Positions 6,801 to 13,379 of a stretch of 17,025 nt of DNA are shown here, piece by piece. Position 1 is the stretch's first letter; each line of letters starts with the position of its first letter. The position numbers and the translations under genes were made by a program. The stretch comes from CAZHWT01 sp964536215 (GTDB lineage Bacteria; Patescibacteriota; CAZHWT01): contig CAZHWT010000029.1 of NCBI GenBank assembly GCA_964536215.1, forward strand, positions 1-17,025. The letters run 5' to 3'. The notes below the pieces were generated by a model that worked only from the letters and a program-made list of their open reading frames with translations, was not told the DNA's origin and ran no database searches.

Positions 6801-7677
6801 ATGGGCTCTTGGTTTCTTGCTTAAGTTCTTGGGCTAAGGCATCCAAATCCACGCGCTCCAAAGCTCGCAGTAATGCTTCGGCACCCATGCCCACCTTTAC
6901 CACTTCATCGGCTTCCCAGAACATCAGCTCTGCATAATCATTCTCAGACAGCAAATCAAGCGGCTTTAGGTTACGAATCTTATCCTCTAATTCGTGGAAG
7001 GACTTATCCAGAAGAGCTTGTTCTTTACCAAGCTCATCCTTAAGCGTCGTAATCTGCTTTTTAGCTCCCAACTGACGCTCCTGTTTGCGAATTTCTGAGG
7101 CTTCTTTCTTGGTCGCCGATCCATCCTTGCCACCCTCTTCGGATTGCAACGCCTCTTCAATTTCACCAATACGGACCTCTGTTTGCTGTTGCAATTCCAG
7201 TTTCTTCTCAGCCAACTTAGTATGCAACTCATTCAGTACCCGGTCGCGCTCTTCTTCGTCAATTTCTTCAATAAGATACTGCGCAAAGTAAATCACGCTC
7301 TCTAAATTACGTGGGCTAATATCCAGCAATAAGGATAGCTTGGACGGCGCTCCACGGAAGAACCACACGTGGGCCACTGGAGCCGCCAGAGTCAAGTGCC
7401 CCATTCGCTCACGGCGAACCTTGGAGTGAGTCACTTCTACCCCACACTTGTCGCACACCACGCCCTTATAGCGGATGCGCTTGTATTTACCACAGTAGCA
7501 CTCAAAGTCCCTCACCGGGCCAAAGATTCGCTCATCAAACAAGCCATCTTTTTCCGGCTTAAGCGTTCGATAGTTAATTGTCTCCGGCTTAGTAATTTCA
7601 CCAAATGACCAGTTCTTAATGTCATCTGGAGACGCCAGGGTAATCTTTAAGGCTTTAAAGTCTTTTAACTCAGTCAT
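3817..7677 (-). CDS. rpoC: DNA-directed RNA polymerase subunit beta'
   Basis: A 1286-residue catalytic subunit of RNA polymerase. N-terminal zinc finger C60, C62, C75, C78; clamp with a charged coiled-coil insertion (about 140-235); catalytic Mg loop NADFDGD at 542-548 with all three Asp; bridge helix about 825-860; second zinc site around EDCGTTDG and CQARHGICAMC; trigger loop MRTFHKGGVAG with its His; then ITQGLPRVEELFEAR and a typical C-terminus ending the omega-binding region. Starts at ATG 7677, two bases after the rpoB stop, with GGGGAGGAAG inside the rpoB end as Shine-Dalgarno, so translation is coupled. Oddities: the residue after the Mg loop is Met549 where most bacteria have Gln, and the start of the bridge helix reads FDGFIGARSARKG instead of the usual LEYFISTHGARKG. 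The frame is intact, so these are real substitutions, not frameshifts. Confidence 0.98.
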   Translation of the reverse strand: MTELKDFKALKITLASPDDIKNWSFGEITKPETINYRTLKPEKDGLFDERIFGPVRDFECYCGKYKRIRYKGVVCDKCGVEVTHSKVRRERMGHLTLAAPVAHVWFFRGAPSKLSLLLDISPRNLESVIYFAQYLIEEIDEEERDRVLNELHTKLAEKKLELQQQTEVRIGEIEEALQSEEGGKDGSATKKEASEIRKQERQLGAKKQITTLKDELGKEQALLDKSFHELEDKIRNLKPLDLLSENDYAELMFWEADEVVKVGMGAEALLRALERVDLDALAQELKQETKSPSLAKRTKATKRLRVAEGLKLARIQPEWMIMTMLPVIPPDLRPMVQLSGGRFATSDLNDLYRRVINRNNRLKRLMDLGAPEIILRNEKRMLQEAVDALIDSSQREKRAATRRTSQKMRSLSEMLKGKQGRFRQNLLGKRVDYSGRSVIVVGPELRLDQCGLPKEMALQLFKPFVLRELIAQGFAPNVKSAKNVLERRGTEVWDILEEVTAEHPILLNRAPTLHRLGIQAYYPVLIEGNAIKLHPAACNAFNADFDGDMMAVHVPLSSKSIEEAKSLMLAPHNMLKLSDGQPVIDMKNEFALGLYYLTVENPKATGAGRTYLSADEAILAEQNKVVHIQAPITVYLDGKKTETTIGRLYLNEVLPEALGYHNQAVDRSGMRDLLARAFELCGTDEAVRLVDAFKELGRRYSTSAGTSFSITDFPTPASRKDMLAKANDELDTIEKNYRRGLTTPRERRSLIIDLWTRVNDAVGAEAIKQVDPLSVVSLIVASKAGRANRGTLTQMGGMRGLMVDSMGQTIETPIKTNIIEGSTSFDGFIGARSARKGLIDTALMTAEAGYLTRRLVDVAHDVIIRTEDCGTTDGLAIAKVEGEPWEFRLLGRVTAAVATNAAGDPVLEANHEISEADLETLNREKVDTVVIRTALTCQARHGICAMCYGRDMASRQLVELGTATGVIAAQSIGEPGTQLTMRTFHKGGVAGQDITQGLPRVEELFEARSPKDSAILSEISGTVSIEREDAKATITVESVDTLTEELVLKPGETALVANNDKVAKGQPIIKPASGAEIKARDIAKVKVKTAGDTTTVTLAYELRDSRSYAIRPGITMIVSDGDTVNVGQPLTDGHFDLREMLAIRGMKAVQAYILEAVQAVYASQGIEINDKHIEIIIRKMFDKVRVLASGDSTMMPGDLVEKIKFEEENARIMAEGGEVATAEVTILGITRSSLLTDSWLSAASFQETTSVLTDAATKGKVDRLLGLKENVIIGRLIPTGESAKLD

Positions 7678-7679
7678 AA

Positions 7680-10600
7680 TTATTCTTCCTCCCCAGCTAC
7701 TTCCACCACATGGGTTGACTCATCATCAGCTGCAGTGAATTCCTCTTCACTGCCAGCTGCCTCCGCCAACTCTTCTGCATCTTCGGCCAACTCTTGCTCT
7801 TCAGCCAGCTCCTCAACGCTCTTTTCCAGAATTTCTTCTTCAGTCGTCTCGGTAATTTCGCTTCCGGCATCAGCTACTCCAACCTCAACCTCAGCCTCGT
7901 CAGTTTCGATCACCTCGCCAATCGTATCCACTGCCAAGCTAAGGGAGTTTAGCTCTTTCACCAACACTTTAAACGACTCTGGAATCCTGGCTTGTGGGAT
8001 ATCGATCCCCTTAACAATTGCCTCAAAGGCTTTAGCCCGACCCACAATGTCGTCAGACTTAATTGTCAACATTTCCTGCAAGGTATGAGCTGCGCCATAC
8101 GCTTCCAAAGCCCAGACTTCCATTTCTCCCAATCGTTGTCCGCCCATCTGCGCCTTACCGCCCAAAGGCTGTTGGGTAATCAAGGAGTACGGCCCAGTCG
8201 ATCGAGCATGAACCTTGTCTTCTACTAAGTGAATCAACTTCATGATGTGCGTCTGACCAACGGTTACTTCCTGGTCAAAGGCATCACCACTCCGTCCGTC
8301 ATACAAGACAGACTTACCCGTCTCCGACAAACCTGCCTTCTTCAACTCTTCAATCACTGCCTGAGAGGAGCCTGGCTCATATGCGGGCACCGCATAGCGG
8401 ACACCCAACTTTTCAGCTGCCCAACCCAAGTGAGTTTCGACAATCTGACCCACATTCATTCGGGCAATAATCGACATTGGATTCAAGATAATATCTACTG
8501 GAGTACCATCAGCCAAGTACGGCATATCTTCTGGAGCCAACACTTTAGCAATAATACCCTTTTCACCGTGACGGCCAGAAATTTTATCTCCTACCGAAAT
8601 CTTGCGCCGTTGAGCCACTTTAATCTTAATCACCTTCAGCTCACCCGGATCTAGTTCATCATCCTGCTCTTTATCGAGAATCTGAATATCAATCACTGTA
8701 CCGCGGTCGCCATGAGGCATAACCAATGAGGTATCACGGACTTCCCGAGCTTTCTCACCAAAAATAGCTCTCAATAATCGCTCTTCAGCGGTCAGCTCTG
8801 TTTCGCCTTTTGGCGCAATCTTACCGACCAGAATATCACCAGGAATCACTTCAGCCCCAATGTACACAATGCCCGACTCATCCAAGTTAGCCAGCGCTTC
8901 TTCCGACACATTCGGGATATCCCGCGTAATTTCTTCCGGGCCTAACTTGGTATCCATAACCTTAGCTTCATATTCTTCAATATGAATTGAGGTCAACAAA
9001 TCTTCCTCAAGAACCCGTTGGTTAATAATTACCGAGTTCTCGTAGGTGAATCCTTCCCAAGGCATAAAGGCCGTTAACAAATCGCGTCCCAGAGACAATT
9101 CGCCAAAATCACTCGAAGGACCATCAACCAGCACATCGCCAGCCTTAACCTTCTGTCCAGCCATAACGGCCGGCCGCTGGTTGTAGCAAGTGTCCTGGTT
9201 AGTTCGCTTAAACTTCTCTAAGCGATAGCTGCCCACCGTACCGTTAGCATATTTAACTTCAACCTTGCGGGCATCAGCCTGAGTCACCTCACCATCAAAC
9301 TCAGCCAAAATAGTCCTGTGGGCATCAGACACTACAGCCGACTCCATCCCAGTACCAACCAGCGGAGAGCGTGGCTGAACCAACGGCACTGCCTGGTTTT
9401 CCATGTTAGAACCCATCAATGGGAACTTACCAACATCAGAAGAAATAAACGGAATCAAAGCCGCTGATACCGATACCATCTCTGACGGCGTCGCATCAAC
9501 GTAATCAATTTTGCTCGAAACTTCGCTAGTAAATTCACGCTTAAAGCGCACATTCACCCGTTCATCCAAAACTTTACCTTTGGCATCAGTGGCAATGGTA
9601 GCTTCGGCAATCCGGTACTGCTCTTCATCGGCCGCATCCATATACACCACTTCATCAGTAATGTAGGCTGCGCCATCTTTCTGTTCGACCTTGCGATATG
9701 GCGCTTCAATAAAGCCATACTCATTAATCCGGGCATAGGTTGCCAAAGCGGACAACAGACCTACGCTAGAACCTTCTGGTACCTTAATTGGACAAATGCG
9801 CCCATAGTACGACGCATGCACATCACGAACTGAGAATCCAGCTCGCTCCCGAGTTAAACCACCCGGTCCATACACCGAAAGTCGTCGCAAATGCTCAACC
9901 TCAGCCAGGGGGTTAGTCTGGTCCATAAACTGAGACAGCTGAGATGAACCAAAGAATTCGTTCAAGCTAGCCACAATTGGCCGAGCATTCACCAATAACG
10001 AAGGCGACAGTTTACGATCAGCCAAAGCTACGCTCAAACGCTCTCGCACCAACCGCTCCAGTCGCAACATACCAATCCGCAAATAATGCTGAATCAGCTC
10101 ACCATCCTGGCGCACCCGACGGTTAGCCAAGTGGTCAACATCGTCAGTTTCGCCCTGACTATTATTCAACACAATCAATTCTTTCATTGCGGCCACCAGA
10201 TCATCCAGCGTTAATAGCCAGTTATCAGGCGTATTCTCTACTGACAAACCCAACCGCTTGTTAAGCTTGTATCGACCAACTCGACCCAAAGAGTAACGGC
10301 GCTCCTGACTAAACAATGAATCAAAGAAAGACCGAGCATTTTCCAAAATAGCCGGGTCGCCCGGTCGCATCTTGGAGTAAACCTCAATATAGGCCTCGTT
10401 TTGGTTATGGGTTGGGTCTTTTTCCAAAGTCGCGTCAATAAAGCGACGCTCCTCATCGGTATCAACATCCGCGAATAGCTCGCGAATCTGATCGTTGGAG
10501 CCTACCCCAAAAGCCCGCAACAGTGTTGTAGCGGTCATCTTACGGCGGCGATCAATCTTTAGAGTCAAGACGTTATTCTTAGCCGTCTCAAACTCAATCC

Positions 10601-11117
10601 ACGACCCACGAGCCGGACGCAAAGAAGCTGTATATAGCCCACGACCACTAGCCAAATCCGTCACCGAGGAATAAAACACCCCAGGGCTCCGAGTTAATTG
10701 GTTAATAACTACCCGCTCGTTACCATTAATCACAAACGTTCCGTGCGGCGTCATTAAAGGCATATTACCCAAATAAACTTCCTGCTCCATCACCTCGCCG
10801 GTCGTCTTATCCAACAACTTAGCCGTACACATCATGCCCGTGTCGTATGACTGACGCTTAAGAATAGCTTCTTCTACTGTATGTTTGGGTTCTTCAAACC
10901 GGACGTCGCCCAGCTCTAGAGCAAAGTTCTTGCCGCTATAATCCTCAATCGGAGAAATCTCCCGCAGCACTTCATTCACACCCTCTTTGAGCAACCAATC
11001 AAAAGAGTCGTGCTGAATCTTAATCAGGTTTGGCAATGGCAATGCCGCCTCTGATCCACTTAAATACTGACGCACAATGTTGGCGGGCGCCGTCGCCGTT
11101 GCAGCTGATTTAGCCAT
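7680..11117 (-). CDS. rpoB: DNA-directed RNA polymerase subunit beta
   Basis: A 1145-residue beta subunit. Recognisable in order: N-terminal protrusion and lobe, fork/rifampicin region SSQLSQFMDQTNPLAE (D399 corresponds to E. coli D516), GPGGLTRERAGF, the active-site face GDKISGRHGEKG with both conserved Lys, and the clamp end PLGGKAQMGGQRLGEMEVWALE. The canonical protein ends near residue 1071 and is followed by a 74-residue tail with about 31 Asp/Glu. I start at ATG 11117 (MAKSAATATA), with AAGGGA 12 nt upstream; a TTG at 11156 would add 13 residues but has no ribosome site. Substitutions at positions contacting rifampicin in E. coli: T525E, L533Y, N568S, I572L. It is first in the rpoBC operon; ribosomal rplJ-rplL, the usual upstream neighbours, are absent here. 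Confidence 0.97.
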   Translation of the reverse strand: MAKSAATATAPANIVRQYLSGSEAALPLPNLIKIQHDSFDWLLKEGVNEVLREISPIEDYSGKNFALELGDVRFEEPKHTVEEAILKRQSYDTGMMCTAKLLDKTTGEVMEQEVYLGNMPLMTPHGTFVINGNERVVINQLTRSPGVFYSSVTDLASGRGLYTASLRPARGSWIEFETAKNNVLTLKIDRRRKMTATTLLRAFGVGSNDQIRELFADVDTDEERRFIDATLEKDPTHNQNEAYIEVYSKMRPGDPAILENARSFFDSLFSQERRYSLGRVGRYKLNKRLGLSVENTPDNWLLTLDDLVAAMKELIVLNNSQGETDDVDHLANRRVRQDGELIQHYLRIGMLRLERLVRERLSVALADRKLSPSLLVNARPIVASLNEFFGSSQLSQFMDQTNPLAEVEHLRRLSVYGPGGLTRERAGFSVRDVHASYYGRICPIKVPEGSSVGLLSALATYARINEYGFIEAPYRKVEQKDGAAYITDEVVYMDAADEEQYRIAEATIATDAKGKVLDERVNVRFKREFTSEVSSKIDYVDATPSEMVSVSAALIPFISSDVGKFPLMGSNMENQAVPLVQPRSPLVGTGMESAVVSDAHRTILAEFDGEVTQADARKVEVKYANGTVGSYRLEKFKRTNQDTCYNQRPAVMAGQKVKAGDVLVDGPSSDFGELSLGRDLLTAFMPWEGFTYENSVIINQRVLEEDLLTSIHIEEYEAKVMDTKLGPEEITRDIPNVSEEALANLDESGIVYIGAEVIPGDILVGKIAPKGETELTAEERLLRAIFGEKAREVRDTSLVMPHGDRGTVIDIQILDKEQDDELDPGELKVIKIKVAQRRKISVGDKISGRHGEKGIIAKVLAPEDMPYLADGTPVDIILNPMSIIARMNVGQIVETHLGWAAEKLGVRYAVPAYEPGSSQAVIEELKKAGLSETGKSVLYDGRSGDAFDQEVTVGQTHIMKLIHLVEDKVHARSTGPYSLITQQPLGGKAQMGGQRLGEMEVWALEAYGAAHTLQEMLTIKSDDIVGRAKAFEAIVKGIDIPQARIPESFKVLVKELNSLSLAVDTIGEVIETDEAEVEVGVADAGSEITETTEEEILEKSVEELAEEQELAEDAEELAEAAGSEEEFTAADDESTHVVEVAGEEE

Positions 11118-11344
11118 GAATACGAGTGTTCCCTTCAGTTTATAAGTGGTAACCAAAAGATATGGCGCTTCTCAGGCTAACAAACATATCCCTGATACAT
11201 ACCATAACTCGCCGAAAGCTGACCAAACTTTCCAAAAACGTGTTATCGTATATATCTCACCACCTGAATTTTTTAAGTATCCGCTCAAATGTCGTACGCT
11301 CAAATCTCAGCCAGCTGATCGTCAAGCTAACCAAAATTAAACCA

Positions 11345-11388
11345 CAACAAAAATCAGACGCATGATCTAAAATATCTCAGATGCGCCT
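11345..11388 (-). terminator. Terminator-like hairpin in the rpoBC leader (attenuator candidate)
   Basis: On the minus strand AGGCGCAT pairs with ATGCGTCT (8 pairs, one G-U) across a 17-nt AU-rich loop, followed by TGATTTTTGTTG. Stem plus U-run is the intrinsic terminator layout. It lies between the likely promoter (11493-11464) and the rpoB start, about 70 nt into the transcript, so it would attenuate rpoBC unless an alternative fold or factor prevents it. It could instead end transcripts coming from further upstream. Confidence 0.6.
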
Positions 11389-11463
11389 TCTACAAGCTAT
11401 GCAAAATGTATGTGTACACGATTAATCTTCAAATACCGACCTTACACTTCTTCTAGCTCCGCT

Positions 11464-11493
11464 AGCCTACCACAAATCACCCCCACCTGTCAA
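11464..11493 (-). promoter_or_regulatory. Promoter of rpoBC
   Basis: A perfect -35 TTGACA (11493-11488), an 18-bp spacer, and TGG-TAGGCT as an extended -10 (hexamer 11469-11464). The start would be near 11457, giving a leader of about 340 nt. The -10 matches the consensus at only three positions, but the -35 and TGN make it the best candidate in the region. The first transcribed bases can form a short GCTAG/CTAGC hairpin. Confidence 0.55.
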
Positions 11494-11516
11494 CAACCAC
11501 CACAATCAAAACCCGC

Positions 11517-11599
11517 GTCATTCTGAGGCTTGCCCAAGAATCTACCACCTTGAGTGCTCATACACCGTGGAAGATCCCTCAGCTACGCTCAGGATGACA
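11517..11599 (+). repeat. Dispersed hairpin repeat, family R1 (copy 1)
   Basis: Begins GTCATTCTGAGGCTTGCCCA and ends CTCAGGATGAC. The two ends are imperfect inverted repeats (GTCATTCTGAG against GTCATCCTGAG), and the inner parts AGAATCTACCAC and GGAAGATCCC also match each other inverted, so the unit folds into a long hairpin of about 83 nt. A close copy is at 16781-16863 and a degenerate inverted copy at 12247-12328. This is the layout of palindromic BIME/REP or small MITE elements; no transposase is in the window. Confidence 0.8.
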
Positions 11600-11607
11600 T
11601 CCCTCTA

Positions 11608-11865
11608 TGTCATTCCCAACTCGATTGAGAACCCTCTAAGAGGTTCTCAGTTATTCCCGCCAGAAGCGGACAAGGCCTAGCGCCTACCCCCCCTCGTCAT
11701 TCTCAACTCGATTGAGAATCCCCTTTAGGGGTTATTGGTTATTTCCACCAGAGACGGACAAGGGTTAGAAGGTTGAAGGTTGAGGGGTGAAGGATTGCTC
11801 TCTTTGTCATTCTCAACTTGATTGAGAATCCCCTATGAGCTTATTTCCGCCAGAGACGGACAAGC
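11608..11865 (+). repeat. Three consecutive copies of dispersed repeat family R2
   Basis: Copies at about 11608-11677, 11696-11764 and 11806-11865. Each begins GTCATTC(T/C)CAACTCGATTGAGAA, a hairpin TTCTCAA/TTGAGAA. A second hairpin follows in the first two (GAGAACC..GGTTCTC in the first, CCCCTTTAGGGG in the second). Each ends near CCGCCAGA(A/G).CGGACAAG. Spacers between copies are unrelated. The reverse complement of the end, CCTTGTCCG, is also the core of the module at 2491, 3452 and 13055. A degenerate fourth copy is at 16877-16940. Confidence 0.8.
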
Positions 11866-11888
11866 GCTACTTGGATTGGGATTACAAA

Positions 11889-11923
11889 TTACGATTTACG
11901 ATTAACGATTCACGATAAACAAT
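11889..11923 (+). repeat. Heptamer tandem array, consensus TNACGAT
   Basis: Five units of 7 bp: TTACGAT, TTACGAT, TAACGAT, TCACGAT, AAACAAT. On the other strand the unit reads ATCGTNA, similar to the TCGTTAT and TCGCTAA heptamers near 3300. Not coding. Confidence 0.8.
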
Positions 11924-12005
11924 TTACCCCCTATCCCTATGCCCCTCATCCTCTCGCAAGCCCATTCTAAAGGCAATTTCTACTCGTAAAAACCAAGGGC
12001 AAGCT

Positions 12006-12027
12006 AGGTCCTCTGAGTTAAGGACCT
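12006..12027. repeat. Perfect 7-bp inverted repeat AGGTCCT / AGGACCT
   Basis: The arms are separated by 8 nt. No U-run follows directly on either strand, so it is not a classical terminator. It sits just outside the left arm of the inverted-repeat element at 12034. Confidence 0.55.
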
Positions 12028-12033
12028 GGAAGG

Positions 12034-12243
12034 TCTGATTTGGTTTTAGAGATAAAGGGGTCATGTACGTACGGGCAGGCTGAAGTAGACTTATTCAAAT
12101 AGAATCTAGAATCTAGAATCTAGAATCTAAAACCGTAAACCAGATGCAACATAGCAACGTCGGATATTGCTATATCTGATAGCGTCGGGATAGGTGTACA
12201 TATATGTGTACGTACATAGGTCATTTTATCTCTGTAAATCTGA
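12034..12243. repeat. MITE-like segment bounded by long imperfect inverted repeats
   Basis: The left arm (12034-12072) contains TCTGATTT, GAGATAAA and ATGTACGTAC; the right arm (12208-12243) contains the reverse complements in the same nested order: GTACGTACAT exactly, TTTATCTC exactly, AAATCTGA with one mismatch. The interior of about 135 bp has no ORF and carries a heptamer array. Target-site duplications are not evident. Confidence 0.55.
12101..12128 (+). repeat. Heptamer tandem array AGAATCT x4
   Basis: Four perfect units inside the inverted-repeat element. The period of 7 is the same as in the other tandem arrays at 3294, 11889 and 14938. Confidence 0.95.
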
Positions 12244-12246
12244 TGA

Positions 12247-12328
12247 AGGATGGAGCGAGGGTGAAGCTAATCTTCTAGAGGGTGCGATTGTTCGAGGCGG
12301 AAGATTCTTCGGCAAGCCTCAGAATGAC
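12247..12328 (-). repeat. Degenerate inverted copy of hairpin repeat R1
   Basis: The right end AGATTCTTCGGCAAGCCTCA continuing GAATGAC is the exact style of the R1 start read on the minus strand. The left half (GGATGGAGCGAGGGTGAAG, ATCTTC) is only loosely similar to the R1 right half, so this is a decayed copy. Confidence 0.6.
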
Positions 12329-12405
12329 CAAGTGGAGTAGGCCACAAACCGCAAACTTCTACCAACTATGAACCACGAACTATCAACTACGAACCAATTC
12401 GTAAC

Positions 12406-12807
12406 CTATTTTTCCGGCAGCGCCACGCCCTTTTTCTTTAACAACCGCTCCACCATACCTATTAAATGATCCACATCAAACGGCTTAAGCACAAACCCAT
12501 CAGCTTTTACCTCTTCCGCAATCTGTGGTGTCGATAGATTAGCCGACAGAATAATAATCGGCACATCCTTCATCCGACCATCTGCCCTAAACTGCCGCGC
12601 CAGTTCCCGCCCATCATTACCACCCACCCAAATGTCCAACAACAACAAATCAGGCGCCCGCTTTTTAAGACAAGCCGCCAGATCCTCCGCCTTCCGCACC
12701 ACCGACACCCCATACCCTCGCTGCGATAGCAACAGCTCCAGCGCTTCCAGAATATCCCGGTCATCTTCAACTACAACAATATGGGGAGACAAAACAGCGC
12801 CTGACAT
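12406..12807 (-). CDS. Single-domain response regulator (CheY-like receiver)
   Basis: A receiver domain of about 133 residues without an output domain, expected to be phosphorylated by a partner histidine kinase and to act by protein contact. With the ATG at 12807 as residue 1, the acidic pocket is E14-D15-D16 (VVVEDD), the phosphoacceptor is D58 (LLLLDIW), the switch Ser is S88 (IILSAN) and the conserved Lys-Pro is K108-P109 (VLKPFD). All key residues are present, so it should be functional. The frame is open upstream to a GTG at 12867 (153 residues) with another ATG at 12834. I prefer 12807 because receivers usually start a few residues before the first strand, but no start has a clear Shine-Dalgarno. 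No kinase gene lies in the window, so it is an orphan here. Confidence 0.9.
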   Translation of the reverse strand: MSGAVLSPHIVVVEDDRDILEALELLLSQRGYGVSVVRKAEDLAACLKKRAPDLLLLDIWVGGNDGRELARQFRADGRMKDVPIIILSANLSTPQIAEEVKADGFVLKPFDVDHLIGMVERLLKKKGVALPEK

Positions 12808-12859
12808 AAATATATAAGAACTATCAGCAACCATCCCAACCCGTAATCCATAGCTGCAA

Positions 12860-12868
12860 TTATCCACA
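12860..12868 (+). promoter_or_regulatory. Perfect DnaA-box sequence
   Basis: TTATCCACA matches the consensus DnaA box exactly. It lies upstream of the response regulator and overlaps a GATAAT on the minus strand that could be its -10. Single boxes occur by chance at a low rate and no second box is seen, so an origin is not claimed. Confidence 0.3.
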
Positions 12869-13054
12869 GTCTACCGTAAACCCTCCCCGTAGTAAAGCAC
12901 CCGCCTGGATACAGCAGAACGGGAGGCAAGCCGCTACTCGCTTATTCGTTCGTTATTAGTTTATTCGATGCTTCGTTATTCGATCTAAGAGGCGGCAAGA
13001 TGGCAAGCCAGCCAGTCTTTGCCAATTCGCTCCCATGCTCCTGCATGCCTACCC

Positions 13055-13166
13055 ACCACTCACCCTTGTCCGCCCCGCTAGGGTCGGAACTCACTACTCA
13101 CCTAGGTATCCTTGGGCTCCTAGGGGTCCGGGGGAAATGGCGTATTGGGCATATTGGGTATATTGG
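13055..13166 (+). repeat. Complete dispersed module (copy 2 of 2)
   Basis: Same order as at 3452: CACTCACCCTTGTCCGCCCC, AGGGTCGGAACTCAC, CCTAGGTATCCTTGGGCTCC, GGGGGAAATGG, then TATTGGG words (GTATTGGGCATATTGGGT). The TATTGG part is less regular than in copy 1, and the CCTAGG hairpin has one mismatch, so the copies have diverged. Both copies end in tracts rich in ATTCG. Confidence 0.8.
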
Positions 13167-13184
13167 TAATAGTGGCTCAAGTTC

Positions 13185-13286
13185 ATTCGTAGCATTCGTG
13201 TTTTGTAGCATTCGCATATACATTCGTAATTCGGCTGTTACCCAATTCGTATATTCGCATATTCGTAGCATTCGCATTGCCATTCG
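13185..13286 (+). repeat. ATTCG-rich tract
   Basis: Ten ATTCG words in about 102 bp, mostly as CATTCGTA or GCATTCGC, at irregular spacing. The same word is frequent in the gaps at 2460-2710, 3285-3320, 3435-3605 and 12940-12985 but not in the genes. Confidence 0.7.
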
Positions 13287-13312
13287 TAATGTTCGCTTCG
13301 CGATGGGACTGC

Positions 13313-13337
13313 GGCGAGTCAGAAGATTGTACTCGCC
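13313..13337. repeat. Hairpin GGCGAGT / ACTCGCC downstream of mltG
   Basis: Perfect 7-bp arms with an 11-nt loop, 43 nt beyond the mltG stop on the minus strand. No U-run follows, so it may protect a 3' end or be a weak terminator. Function not established. Confidence 0.35.
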
Positions 13338-13379
13338 TGGTCAAGCGGATGTTACCTTATTCGTATCCCCCAGCCTTCT

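Larger units (their letters stand above)
11118..12405. other. 1.3-kb gene-free region: rpoBC leader, promoter and repeat cluster
   Basis: No convincing coding region on either strand. From 11118 to about 11457 it is the rpoBC leader, 11464-11493 the promoter, and 11517-12328 a dense cluster of dispersed repeats and heptamer arrays. Up to the response-regulator stop there are degenerate repeats of AACTA[TC]-GAACCA type (about 12360-12395). Confidence 0.75.
12870..13379. other. Gene-free gap between the response regulator and mltG
   Basis: About 500 bases. A stem CCTCCCCGT / ACGGGAGG (12882-12890 with 12919-12926, one bulged C) comes first, then scattered TTATTCG words, a complete copy of the dispersed module, and an ATTCG-rich tract. 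The open frames here translate to repeats and are not believable genes. Confidence 0.7.

Noticed and set aside
4162..10468. Many plus- and minus-strand open frames inside rpoB and rpoC
   Set aside because: All are shadows of the two long, clearly conserved genes.
11118..11156. TTG start giving rpoB 13 more residues
   Set aside because: No ribosome site, and the extension does not look like an RpoB N-terminus; ATG 11117 has AAGGGA upstream.
12860..12868. Replication origin
   Set aside because: Only one DnaA box, no AT-rich unwinding element beside it, and no dnaA or dnaN in the window.
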